A DNA stretch of 64,000 nt from Eustoma russellianum (lineage: Eukaryota > Streptophyta > Magnoliopsida > Gentianales > Gentianaceae), in contig AP025049.1 in NCBI GenBank assembly GCA_036186865.1, forward strand, positions 31,946,435 to 32,010,434, in the 5' to 3' direction. The notes under the pieces were generated by a model. It made no database searches. It saw nothing but the letters and a program-made list of their open reading frames with translations, and was not told the origin of the DNA. Positions 44,001 to 55,522 of this stretch are shown one piece after another (positions within the stretch are counted from its first letter, which is position 1; each line of letters opens with the position of its first letter). A program made the translations under genes and the position numbers.

Positions 44001-44870
44001 GAAGGAAAGAAGCAAGGTTAGTTTACATCTTCAACCAAAATATACTCTTAGAAAAACTAGATGACTTACCAAAAGGAGTTTGAGGGGTTTCCAAGCTCCT
44101 CTAGCTTAGAATCCTTAAAAGCATGAGACTTGAGCCTAATATCTCTTAGTCCTTGGAAATTCCTAGACTTCCTTGCTTATCTCCTTGGCCAAACGTTTTG
44201 AAGGGAAGGGAAGAGATAGAGATCTCTTGCACTTGAAGTTCTTAAGGGTTTCAAGTGTGATATTGGAGGGGAAATCTTTTTCTTTTTGGCTAGGTTTAGC
44301 CGTTGGAGAAGGGTAAAAGGGAGGGGTGGAGATCTTACCTTAGTATGGATTAACCTTGATTCACCTTTTAACCTAGGTTACTTCTTCCGATCATAGTTAC
44401 TTTTTGAGACTAACCCTAGTTACTTCCTCTTAACCTTAGTTACTTTTTGTTAATCTTGGTTAGTTAAGCTTGGTTAGTTTATCATTAACTATGGTAGGAA
44501 GATGGCCCTCTTAATTAGCCTCCTCCCCTTAATTAACCGGCGGTTGGGGGTCTTTAATGCCCCCAACCAAATTAAATTTCTATTTTTTTCTTCTTTTCTT
44601 TATTTAACATATTCATTTATCTATGTATTTGTTTATTTGCATAATTATAATATAGAAAAATATGGTGTGCCTTCCTTGGGCTGTTGGCCGAAACTTACAA
44701 GGCCTTGGACGAAAATTGGGTCCTTTCCCCATGGTCCGATATCCACTCTCAAGTACTACATGCATATTTCTATTATCCGAAATGAAATTTATAGTAGTAG
44801 TCATCGATTCAGTTACATTGTAAATTAAATAAATCATGAGTACAAAAGGATCCCCTATTGGGTTACAACA
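41081..44870 (-). repeat. 5' LTR of gypsy-2
   Basis: The same sequence as 33610-37395 with scattered single-base changes, a ~45-50-bp deletion at about 41368 (GCTGGC joined to TGGGTAGGG), and four rather than three 46-bp minisatellite units. Confidence 0.94.
41889..42065. repeat. Minisatellite in gypsy-2 right LTR, four 46-bp units
   Basis: The same unit as at 34458, one copy more. Unit starts are spaced exactly 46 bp apart (41890, 41936, 41982, 42028). Confidence 0.94.
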
Positions 44871-44875
44871 CATAT

Positions 44876-45376
44876 GGTATGTTCGTAGACAACAAAAAAG
44901 TTTCTCCGATTAAATTCAAACTTCTTGCACATTTGATTTAGGTTATGTGACACATAATGTACATAAAATAAAGTAGATATTCAGCTCATGTGACTAGTGG
45001 ATAAAACATCCATGTGCTTCAGAAATTTGAATTTGAAATCTCCACAATTTGAACGTAAATTGTGGGTGATTTGTGTGTGACAACATGGAATGATTTAGTT
45101 GCTGATTTTAGCATGTGAGCCACGAAATGTTTTTGCTATTTTCGATGTATATGGGCTGGCCATCTTTATATGGCAAGTACGTGACATATAAGTGAAGTTT
45201 CGGTAATACGACAATTTTCAGTTTATGACCTTGTAACAGTCAACACCATGACTTATATCATATGAAATAAGACCTTAATATACTCATAAATATGATTTGT
45301 ATATAGTGGTGTGACATCGACGTACGTTTGTAACATATGTAACGTGTCGGTAGTACGTCGGAATATATGTGTATTG
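44876..45376 (-). repeat. TRG2 3' LTR, segment 2
   Basis: Resumes the TRG2 LTR after gypsy-2 (GGTATGTTCGTAG, as at 57111) and runs to GTGTATTG, where a solo TRG LTR is inserted. Contains a damaged version of the 20-bp palindrome (CTTATATCATATGAAATAAG). Confidence 0.88.
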
Positions 45377-46671
45377 TGTTGAGAAAAAGGGGTTTGAATG
45401 ATTTCAAAATGCATCATTTAAATAACGTGAACTAAAGAAATGCATGGCTTGATTTATGACATTACACGTTTTTGCATGAAAGTTGCCTTATATAGTTCAT
45501 ATATAATGCTGTCGTACTAACGAGCCATGAAGCTTTAAAGCTTACATCAAATGGAAAATATTTGTTGTGTTTGAATTATTTTCAGGTGCCATAATTAATG
45601 AACTAAACTAGTTCATTAAGTAAAGTACTTAGTTAATTAAACTAAGTAGTTCATTAAAGAAAGCAATATTTGGAAAAGGCACAAAGGCAACAAGGTCAAG
45701 AAACAAAAGTCTTCCACTCTCCTCTCCACACATTTACACGCCATATTATATATGTATATATATATTTTCAGATTTTTTGAAAAAGGCACAAAGACATATA
45801 TTCCAACGTACTACCGACACGTTATATATTTTACGTACGGACGTTAACGTCACACCACTATACTTAACTCATATTTATGAGTATATTCAGGTCTTATATC
45901 ATATGATATAAGTCATGGTGATGCCAAATTTAATACGACACATTAAAAGGTTCTAAACCGAAAATTGTCGTATCAGGCGAATACCGAAACTTCGCCAATG
46001 TGTCACGTGCTTGCCATAAATAGATGGTCAGCCCCTACAGTTCAAAAATAGCCACAAATTTCGTGGCTCACATGGTATGTGCAGCCATAAAATCATTCCA
46101 TATTGGCACACACAAATCACCCCACATTAAGGCCAAATTGTGGATATTCCAATTTCAATTTTGTTACATGTTTTGGGCGCCACTTTAATCAGCCTAAGTG
46201 CTGAATATTAAAGTTTAATTTATGTATATTATGTGTAACATAATATATATAACATGTGCAAAAAGTTGGAATTTAATTAGAGAAAAATCAGGTTATCTAT
46301 AAACATCAAAAATTCGGTTTTCTACGTACACGACACATGGAACGTTTTTGGCATATCATATAACATGTATCAAGACACTTTTTACATATCTCATACATCT
46401 CAAAGTGTTCTAGAAAATTCAATTAATGGTTGATTGAAATATACCATGTGTATATAACTAAATGTGCACTATTTTACAAAGTTTGTAAAAATAAAATTCA
46501 ACACATGTACATTATGTTCACACGCCCAAACCAGCTGAATTGGAGCATATGTGGAGCTTTGTTGGTATTTTGATTGGCCAAGAATAAAGCATGCAATGTT
46601 GGTGACATAAAGATAGGAACTACAAAAGGTAACATTTCAAACTTATGTCACATTTGTAACAAATGCTGAAA

Positions 46672-47012
46672 ATTTCAGCATGTGTAAAGATCTGGCCGAT
46701 TTTTATCACTTTAATGAGCCATATTTTGTTGTGTTGAATCATGTGGATAATTGGGAGATAGTATGGAAGTATTTTGAATGTATTATGGAATTAAAATGGT
46801 GATATATTTGAATATCACACATGCTGAAAATTTCAGCATGTGTGTAATGTGTTGGGCGAAATTTTATGGCTTATTGGTGACTAATTTTTATTCCAAAAAT
46901 TGATAAAGATGTCTTGTACTAAATGGTGATTGATTTTTTAGATTAAATCAAAGTAAACTTGGCAATATTTTGAATGAAATGAGAATGTTATACATGCTTA
47001 AATTTCAGCATG
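46672..47012. repeat. Palindromes in the solo TRG LTR
   Basis: Three copies of the CATGCTGAAA/TTTCAGCATG palindrome. The middle one extends to 29 nt, CACACATGCTGAAA-A-TTTCAGCATGTGTG. Spacing is about 144 and 177 bp. Confidence 0.88.
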
Positions 47013-48384
47013 TGCAAAAGGAGCTTATGGCCGATTTTAATGTAGTAAGTTGTGACAATTTGTCTAGCTAATTTTGTGTGATGATCTTGTAAATTATGGT
47101 AACCATTTTATGATGATTTTGGCAACATGTTTTAAGTGTTATTCTCAGATTTGTCTAGTCATCAAGTGATGACAACATTCAACCAATCAATGAGTGCCAA
47201 GTAAGCAAGAGCTTAATGATCATTCAATGAGGAGATGCCAAGTAAGCAAAGACATGTCACAATGATGCCATAAACTCTTCCAAGGACTTAGAAGATAATT
47301 TTCAAGAGGAAGAAAAGGCTCCTAGGGGGCGGCCATACCAATGATAAAAAGAGAAGAAGGAGGACAAACAAAAGAGAACACAAGGCTTACAAGTTTCAAA
47401 GATCAAAAACGTTTTCTACTTCTTCTTTCTACCTTTCTTTCTTTCTTCTCTCTAAACGCCTATTGTACTTATATTCATATACTTGAATAGGCTTCATCTA
47501 GACCACCACATATTCTTTATCATTGTAAAAGATTGATCAAGGTGTGATCAATCTTGCACTTGCGAGGTGGTGGTGTTCCTGTTCATTGTATTCTTATACA
47601 AGGTTTGTAAAGGGTTGGAGTTGGTGTGTAACTCCATCAACCCTGTGGTAAGGCATTATTTGGTGTTGTGTGATTAGTGCTAACCGAGGAAGGCGTCCTC
47701 AAAGATTGGAGTAGGTTGTTTATAACCAAACCAGTATAAAATTCTTGGTGTCATTTACTTTCAGCACTTACTTTCAGTTTCAGCACTGTTTATCGTTTTT
47801 GATCACGTTCATAAAAATAGTAAACGGATTTCAAAAATCACGAAACTTTCAGGAAACATAGACACACGTTTTAAGGTTCTTTTTCCGCAAGTTTCAACCC
47901 TTTTGGACAAGTATAATTCATTCAAACATCCAAAGTTCTGAGACTAGTGCAGTCTGATTTTCAGGCTTGCAAAGGTTGAGATTTTGATCGTATTTGACTA
48001 ACTTCCCAAAAGAAATTTTCAAAACTGTTTCAACCCATTTAAATAAAACTTATAAGGGGTTATTATTTAAATTTTCAAAGCATTTGGAGTTACGTACAAA
48101 TAGGAACTAATTTTTCAAATCACACTACCGTTTCTGGCAGATTTGCACAATCTGACCACCAATGATTTTTGAAGGGGTTAGAGGTTGCATTTAAATCTGA
48201 AATTTTTAGGGGATACTCATAACATCTGACGCTAAGTTATCTCCAAATTTCACAATTTTTGAAGACCTGCAACCTAGTTTTCAAAAAGTTTTAAAACTTG
48301 TCCTGAAAACAGAAACTGTTTTCAGAAGTTGGGTTTTTTGTTTAAACAAATTTTAAAAACCACATTTTCTGCACCTACTATTAA

Positions 48385-48403
48385 CCCCCCCCCCCCCCCC
48401 CCC
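48385..48403. repeat. C-homopolymer (19 nt) near the end of the solo TRG LTR
   Basis: It corresponds to the G-runs of 10 and 11 in the TRG1 LTRs, next to the conserved CTAGTGGTGC block. Confidence 0.95.
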
Positions 48404-48434
48404 TCTAGTGGTGCCTTGCAGATCCTACATATTG

Positions 48435-48452
48435 TGCCTTTTTTTAAAAATA

Positions 48453-48509
<57 letters not shown>

Positions 48510-48879
48510 ATAATATATATATGGCATGTAAAGTTGAATGAGGAGGAGACTTTCCATTTCAAAATTTGTTGCCATGTAGCTTCCACCAAATATATCTCCA
48601 TTTAATGAACTAGTTAGTTCATTAACTTAAGCATTCCACTTAATGAACTAGTTTAGTTCATTAATCGTGGCACCTGAAAATCGTACAAAGACAACAAATG
48701 TTTGCCATATGATGTAAGCTTTAAGGCTTCACGGCATGTTTGTACGGCAACAATATCTATAAGCACATGAAGCAAGTATATCACATAAACGTGTCAAGTA
48801 ATAATTTATTTATGCGTTTCGTAAACTCGTACCATTTAAATCATACATTTGTAAATTATTCAAACACTTTTTCCCAACA
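48435..48879 (-). repeat. TRG2 3' LTR, segment 3
   Basis: Matches 57660-58059 of the right LTR: a TA microsatellite (48456-48497), GGAGGAGACTTTCCATTT, the TTAATGAACTAG...TAGTTCATTAA inverted repeats, and the end TTTTCCCAACA. The polypurine tract follows at 48880-48892. Confidence 0.88.
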
Positions 48880-49162
48880 ATCTCCCCCTTTTGATGATTT
48901 ACAAAATAACATTGGTTCATGATGTAAATGTGATTGCTCCCCCTCCAAATATGCACAAGTTCGAATTTTGAATTTTGAATTTATAGCATCGTGTGTTCCC
49001 ACTTAAATCATGCAATCATGATCTCTCTCTCTCTTAAATCATGTTGTCTCTCCCCCTTTATTTTGTAAATGGCATCAAAAGCACATATAAGAATGTAAAG
49101 AAATAGTAATTTATATCATATAGAAATCATGCATTTCAAGTGCGTTCTTAAGGGTTATTGAT

Positions 49163-50381
49163 TCAACCCTTTGCAAATGTATCTTTTGATGCCCAAAGTT
49201 GGGTAACCTTTCTCGGTCTTCCAAAAGGTAAGAAAAGAGATGAAGAAGCAATGTAATAGATGTTCGGTGCAAATCCGTTTGGCCTTTGGCCGAGAATGCC
49301 ATCATGCACATGGTATGATTTTCGTTTTTGATATACCTTTGTGTTAGTGTGCATAGTGCGTGATCTAGATGCATTTATGTTATACGAATGTCGTGTATGC
49401 ATCAATGGTTTCCTTTCATATTTATACGGCACATAGTTATACCTTGTACGTGATGAAAAAGCAAGAGTGCGATGAGATATAATGTGTGGTGTACTAGAAG
49501 TCACATTAGGTTGTACACTTGTCTTGAACACATCCGGTTTCTTAGACGAGGATAAAATAAATTTGGTTGACTTATTTTGTGTTTCATTTTCCTCAACATA
49601 CCTTAATCCGGTTTTGTCACTTTCATGCTTTTGTGAGGAAATGAGGTGATCTAGCATGTTCGTACTCGAACCGAATTGTTTTACGGTCTTTTCTAAATCC
49701 GTGTTTCTTGATTTCAAATGTGAAATCTCGACTTTCATCTTAGTGTTCTCGGATTTTAAGGAGGAAATTTCAGATTTTTATGCATTTATCATGCAAGACG
49801 ACTCTTCTTTTGAATCTTTTAATTAAGATACAAGATTCGTGTTAGAAGATTCTTACAATTTCTTGTCTTCAATTAAACATTTCTTTTCTTTTGCAAGAGC
49901 CTTAGAAAACTTATGCAACTCAAGATATTGACTAAACAAATCATCATAAGAGAGTTCGGAATCAGAATTAGAATCAGAAGATACCTTGTTTGATGCTTTG
50001 GATGCAAAGTATACTTGTGTTGTCAGTACTTCGGTATCATCAGTCTTAGAGTCAGATGAGTCACTCCAAGTGGAGGCTTTGAGAGCTCTTCTTGAATTCC
50101 TTTGTCTAGGTTCTGAGACGGGTGTATTCTTATTCCAGTCCTTATCACGGTTTTTGTTTGTTTGTTTGTCCTTGTTCCGGGCAGTCATATGACAAGTGTC
50201 CAAGTTTCCCATATTCATTGCACTTTATGTCCTCATTATTTTTATTTCTATGATTCTTAGATGAAGTAGGCCTAGGTTTGTTTTTAATCGATTTTGTCAT
50301 GATCTTTCTTAATCTTTTAGCCAACGTGATTAGATCTTCATCATCGGAATCTGTGTAACTATCATCTATGCGATCATAAGA
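49163..50381 (-). pseudogene. TRG2 GAG, C-terminal part
   Basis: Continues GAG after the solo gypsy LTR. It starts with the acidic stretch (SYTDSDDEDLITLAKRLRKI) and a damaged zinc knuckle, CNEYGKLGHLSYDC, with the second Cys changed to Tyr. The frame 50218-49853 then reads TPVSEPRQRNSRRALKASTW, without the frameshift seen in TRG1, and continues into the coiled coil with a stop near 49853. The frame 49738-49163 has TGLRYVEENETQNKSTKF, RKSYHVHDGILGQRPNGFAP and the C-terminal LFLPFGRPRKVTQLWASKDT before a stop. It ends at the same place as TRG1 GAG, so the C-terminus is shared by the family. Confidence 0.87.
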
Positions 50382-50386
50382 AGTAG

Positions 50387-53300
50387 TGTTACGACTTGCA
50401 CCCCCAGACTAGTGGAAAAAGGAATTTTGATGAAATTAGAGTGCAATCATCGTATCGCACTTAGCAGAACAAGTATGTAACTATACTTTAAATAAACTTT
50501 CGAGAATTCCTAAAGCCTTATAAGGGACATAAGCATAATAAATTAAACATATAAAGAATTGCACAACATTTATTAAGAATTTAATTAAAGGAAAGATGAA
50601 ATAACGCATAAGAATAGTGGGAAAGGACAAAATAGTAAGTTTCCTCACCACTACCCTCCATAACTGCCCTACCCTTAGTGTAAGACAAAATAGTCTTGCA
50701 ATTTGTTACTCCATTTCCCATTATTTATTTCTCCCCACCTTTTCTCCAACCAATTGCATTTCATGCATGCCTTACCACCAATTGCAAATTCTTCCACTTC
50801 ATTTTTATATTCTTCCATCATTTCCATTCTTACAAAATTTAAGACCACCTCCCAATCACATTACATGCATGATGATAACTCTTACACAAACAACACATGT
50901 ACCACTAGAATTTCATGCAATGTTCCTTTTTCTTACACCTCACTTCCCCACATCATTTCATTTCTTACACACCTCATTTCCTTCCAATCCCATTTCATGC
51001 AAGTCTCACCTTTATTTTACCCAATTTTCCCAACACAACAAATAATTAAAACCCCACTAATTCCCTCCCCACTATCACGGCAAAGGACAAAAATAAGGGG
51101 GATGAAAGTCTTTTGTCAAACCACTCAATTTCTCATTTTCATTTCATTTCAAATTACCACTATCTCTCACTTCAAAAATTCCTCTTCATCCCACTTCTCC
51201 CTTCCAGCCAAGCACTTTCTCTTTATTTTCTACAACCACCGAGAACCACAACAAGAATGTGAGGAAGGTAACCTCATTTCCATCTTACTTCTCTTCCAAT
51301 AAATCATTCACATAAAATCCTCTCCACTTCAAAGATTCATCTTCATTTCAAGACAATTCTCTCCTCTCCTCTTTCCTCTGATATCTCGGTCAACTTAAGG
51401 ATCAGGAGGGATACTCTCAATCATATAACATTCTTCCCTCATTCCATCCATTACAAGGGTACCACTCACCTTTCATTTCAAACTCTCATTCTTTTCTTCC
51501 AAACATCATTCTTGCTCACCTCTCTAAATTCCAAACTTGTGGCTTCCCTAAGGAGAAAAGAGAAAAAAATTCTTCAATTTCAAGTAAAGGAGAAGACATG
51601 CAAGCCTAGGAGACCTTCAACCAAAACCAAAGGTAAAATTGCTACTAAGAATTGATGTTAGAAACTATTAGATCTTCATGATTTAAGATATTTACATCAT
51701 CTCCTCTCTTAGTCATTTAGGTCGTAACCAGCAACCAAAGGACCAAAGAAGAGATCTTTCCTCATCTAGTGTAAGATTTAAACTACAAAGGCAAGTATTT
51801 CTTCCTAGATCCTTCAAGAGAAATGAAATCTAAGTTTAGAATGTTCATTAATAGCTAATGGACCATGCATGCAAGAAAAATCAAGATCTCTAAGTTGGAT
51901 GACATGAAAGATGGTTTGCATGTAGAATTTGTTGATGCATGTGTTCATATGTTGAATAAAATCATCAAGTTAGAATACTACTTGAATCTAACATGCAAGA
52001 TGAAATTTGGTCACTTCTATACCCATTCGGCCGTGTAAGTCCAAAAGAAGGCATCTTTCCTATGATTTATACACTTAGATGCCAAAAGGTAGTCATATGA
52101 ATTTATTATGCTAATAATTGTGCTTATGAACATCTCCCTTGTCATTTTGATATATGCATGTCAATTCTTATTTGCACTTATGTAATAGGAAGGATTGTCA
52201 TGAAAATAGAGAATGATAGTCTCATAATGATGCAACATTAATTTCTTCTTGATGCATGCATACTAAAATACTACCTTAGAACACCATCCATGTGAACATC
52301 ATCATTTTCACTCCCATAGGGGATGGTCCAAGGGCCTCCCACCTAAACCATGAATTCATCACCATCATCATGATGTGTACTTGATGATCATGGTTGTAGG
52401 ATGATGAAATGATAAAGTAGCCTCTGATTTAACCTCATATGTCGCATGTTATGTATAGCATCATTAGCATCATAAGATGATGTGCATTATGTACTTGCAT
52501 GTTAATTTGGTGGTCTCATTCTTAAGGCAATTTCATTTTTGGTGATAAGGAAAAATGTATGCATGATATGACTTGAGCATATTATCATTTAGTAAGATTG
52601 ACATACATTAGAATTATTATGAACATCAAATTTAGTATTGGTGATGAGAAAAGTTCATTTTATTTACTTCCACTTTCGGCCAAGGCATGAGAATAGGAAA
52701 CTTGGATGTATTAATTATTAATGTAATATATTTTATACTACGAAATATAATAAAAGGAAAAAGGGCTCATTATGGACTTTAAAACATTCGGGGCAACACC
52801 AATTTCGGCCCAAATGGCATTTTTAGTTTAGCCTAACAAGTCCATGTGTAAATTAATTCTTTTACGAGACCATAATACTAGCACAAGGATTAAATGTCTA
52901 AAACAAATGCGTCCAATGAGTATTTACAAGAAAAGAAGGAATAAGATGAAATTGTGGCTAGAGAGCCTTCCGGCCCTAAGCCCAATAATTCGGCCATTGC
53001 TTATCAAAGTGTTAATCTTGGACCTATCATGAAAATAAGAGTTAAGTATGTCTAAAGACTAGCCTTATTAATAACACGACATGATTTGAATATCTAACGT
53101 CATGAATGCGAAAACTTTCCAAGACATGATATACGGATCTAAGGATATAATCAAATCATTTACCACCATTGACAATATCTTAATTGTTACACATAAGATA
53201 TAAGTATGATATTTCCACAAATGTCTAATTCAAGGAAGCTAAATGCATATGTATGAGGTCATACAACACAAGAACTCCACCCATTTGATTAAGTGTTGTC

Positions 53301-54730
53301 TACTTAAGTATCTATGAGAATCCAGCCCAATCAATAATAACCGTGAAGACACATTCCAAGAAAAGTCTATGTCATGCATTGTGTCCTCATGTTTGGGCAT
53401 CATGAACATGTTACAAGTAGGTTTTACGCATGCCATGTTTTCTAAGATTATGATTTTAAAAAGTTTTCAAGACTCTAAGATTTCTCAAGAATTCGTACCC
53501 CGAGATGATAGATTCTATATGACGTATGCATGTACTCATAGATAAGTGTAACACCTTGTCTGGGAAAAGGGCTCTGTACCTATCTTTATACGCATGATAT
53601 GTAGGCTGAGTGTAACACCTTGCCCGGGGTAAGGGATCTCTGCCTTTTCTGTTACATCTATGACGTTCAGTATGGAGGGCTGCCTGATGTCTGGTCCTGG
53701 GGGAGGATGTTAGGCGCAAATATGTTATCGTGGAGTGTAACACCGTGTCCGGGACCCCGGGTCTATGCAATAGCGTGTCACCGTTAGTCCTATGTACATA
53801 TGATGTAACACCGTAGTTGGACCATTGGGATTCATAGACGGTACTCGTGGATATTTGGGGGATCATTCGGTATGTCGTGGGTACTTTCTCATGTTATAAA
53901 AAGTGCTATAGCCATCCATGTTATGTCATGTCATGATTCAAGCAAGCATGAAATATGTATTTTCTTATCAAGAAAGGTTTTCCGCTGCATATATCAGAAA
54001 AGGTTTTCCCTTGCATATGTCACGGTCATTTCCCATGTAATATTAAGACAAGAACCTCAAATGTAAGACAAGAAACACTGCAAATCAATAAAAAACGCTG
54101 GCAAGAACAAGTACCCTAAGCTAAGACAAGTTGTATAACAGAATTTGTATGTTTTTGTGATGATACTTTCTATCTGTACTGATGTTGATATGTTATCTGC
54201 ATTACTATTTCCATGTTTTATTGATCACCATTTACCCTATGTTTCAGTTTTTCCGTTACATGATGTGTTATGTTTCACTGTGTTTCATCATACTGTATCA
54301 CCCTTTACCCTACCCTCATGTATGGTCCACTTGACTGACCTAGGCATAACGACTTGCTGAGCGATTCGTTATCGCTCACCCCTTAATATTATCATGCAGA
54401 TCCTCAGGACCCGGAACCAGAGTTTGTTGAAGACGAGCCTCGGGACTAGATGTACGGAGCTGATTAGTAGCAGGCTATGGCCTCTTTTGTATTTTGGATA
54501 TTCTGCTCTGTATTTTGACATTTTGTATTATGGATGTACTTATGACACTTATGTGAATGTATTAGGATGTACTCTTATGAACGTTTAATTCAGCTTATGT
54601 CATTTCGTTTCCGCATATGGATACATGTTATTACGATTTGTACATTTATGATGGTGACGCCATGTACTCCTCGTAGTAGGGTACGGCGGGTGCACCGTGC
54701 CGAGACCCTAGTTCTGGGCGGAGCGCTACA
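50387..54730 (+). mobile_element. Solo LTR of a Tekay-like gypsy element (4.34 kb)
   Basis: Starts TGTTACGACTTGCACCCCC and ends GGGCGGAGCGCTACA. It is flanked by AGTAG at 50382-50386 and 54731-54735, a perfect 5-bp target duplication in TRG2 gag. There is no primer site, gag or pol inside. Its last 70 bp (GTACGGCGGGTGCACCGTGCC...GCGCTACA) resemble the gypsy-3 LTR end. The C/T-rich, stop-poor stretch at 50617-51302 is not coding. Confidence 0.9.
53547..53830. repeat. Degenerate tandem repeat in the solo gypsy LTR
   Basis: GTAACACC(T/G)TG(T/C)CCGGG-like blocks start at 53547, 53612, 53737 and 53805, spacing about 65 bp or a double of it. Same relative position as the minisatellites in the other gypsy LTRs. 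Confidence 0.75.
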
Positions 54731-54735
54731 AGTAG

Positions 54736-55466
54736 AGACGCATTCATTTGATTTAAACACTATAACCTTATCTTGTTTAGAAGTAGATTCAGAATTTCTT
54801 AGAGTAAGTTTGTTATGGTATACCTTTAAAAATCTGATTAGTTCCTCCATTTCTATTGATCTTGCATCTTTACTTTCCTCAGTCGATTTGACTTTGGGGT
54901 TCATTCAGATGGGAGAATTCTCAGCACCTTTTGAACCTTTTCCTATGTAGAAAAAGCTTTTCCAATTGACTCAAGAGAATTGTAGATGTTAGTCAAGCGT
55001 AGGTCCATATCAACAATAGATTTGTTTGGTAATAACTTAAAGGACTCAAGAGTAGACATAGAATATTTAGTTTAGACTCTTTAACTTGTCTAGTCCCCTC
55101 ATGTTTCATTTCAAGAATTCTCCACATCTCTTGGACACAAGAATAATTAGACACATAACTTGATTCACTTTTGCTTAGGCCATTTAAAAGAAGTTGCATA
55201 GCCTTGGCATTCATACTTAATCTATTTTTATTGTCTAAGGTATACTCTTGCTTAGGCTTTACTACTTCTAACATAACGCCATCTATCGTAGTTATTTTAG
55301 ACGGAGTAAAAGGGCCATCCTCTATGATGGACCACAAGTCTATATCAGTAGCAAAAAAGAAAAGTTTCATTCTAAGTTTCCATTATATAAAAGACTCACC
55401 ATCGAAAAGAGGAGGCCTTACCGTTGACATTCCTTCTTGCTTGTTTTTATAACTAGTGGATGCCAT
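54736..55466 (-). pseudogene. TRG2 GAG, N-terminal part
   Basis: The start is ATG at 55466-55464, reading MASTSYKNKQEGMSTVRPPL, equivalent to the TRG1 start. The UBN2-type domain follows (LWSIIEDGPFTPSK, where TRG1 has a stop; LNGLSKSESSYVSNYSCVQE; MWRILEMKHEG). A stop replaces Trp in the early FIQWK block (FI*WK), and frame changes lie near 55060 and 54905. The last stretch, MEELIRFLKVYHNKLTLRNS, leads to the AGTAG site where the solo gypsy LTR interrupts it. Together with the C-terminal part it is homologous to the whole of TRG1 GAG. Confidence 0.87.
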
Positions 55467-55508
55467 CTCACAAAGATCATTGGATCTTCTAGTAGTGACT
55501 GTGCCTGC

Positions 55509-55520
55509 GCTTTGATACCA
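55509..55520 (-). other. Primer-binding site of TRG2
   Basis: TGGTATCAAAGC on the minus strand, two bases from the 5' LTR; one base off the canonical TGGTATCAGAGC. Confidence 0.87.
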
Positions 55521-55522
55521 CT

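Larger units (their letters stand above)
33610..44870 (-). mobile_element. Gypsy-2: Del/Tekay-type chromovirus lacking RT and RNase H
   Basis: Two long LTRs (3786 and 3790 bp) surround 3685 bp of internal DNA. The minus-strand order is LTR, primer site, gag, protease, integrase, chromodomain-like C-terminus, polypurine tract, LTR. The flanks are CATGT (33605-33609) and CATAT (44871-44875), a 5-bp target duplication with one change; the unbroken TRG2 right LTR reads CATGTGGTATG at this point. The RT and RNase H domains are deleted. LTRs are very alike, so insertion is recent compared with its host TRG2. Confidence 0.93.
45377..48429 (+). mobile_element. Solo LTR of the TRG family, opposite orientation
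   Basis: Starts TGTTGAGAAAAAGGGG and ends TTGCAGATCCTACA, the reverse complement of the TRG1 LTR pattern. It is flanked by TATTG at 45372-45376 and 48430-48434. No internal region remains, so it arose by recombination between LTRs. It is closest in layout to TRG1: three palindromes (46672-46690, 46816-46844, 46993-47012) and a C-run of 19 at 48385-48403. Confidence 0.93.

Noticed and set aside
44502..44828. 108-codon plus-strand frame in gypsy-2 LTR, paired with 37162-37410
   Set aside because: Sits in LTR sequence, is repeated because the LTRs are repeated, and has no domain.
50617..51302. Two overlapping long frames (142 and 199 codons)
   Set aside because: The region is C/T-rich with few stops inside a solo gypsy LTR. 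The protein text is low-complexity Ser, Phe, His, Thr and Pro without domains.
53456..53866. 136-codon minus-strand frame with HRT/RHR-rich text
   Set aside because: Arises from the tandem repeat of the solo gypsy LTR; no homologue recognised.
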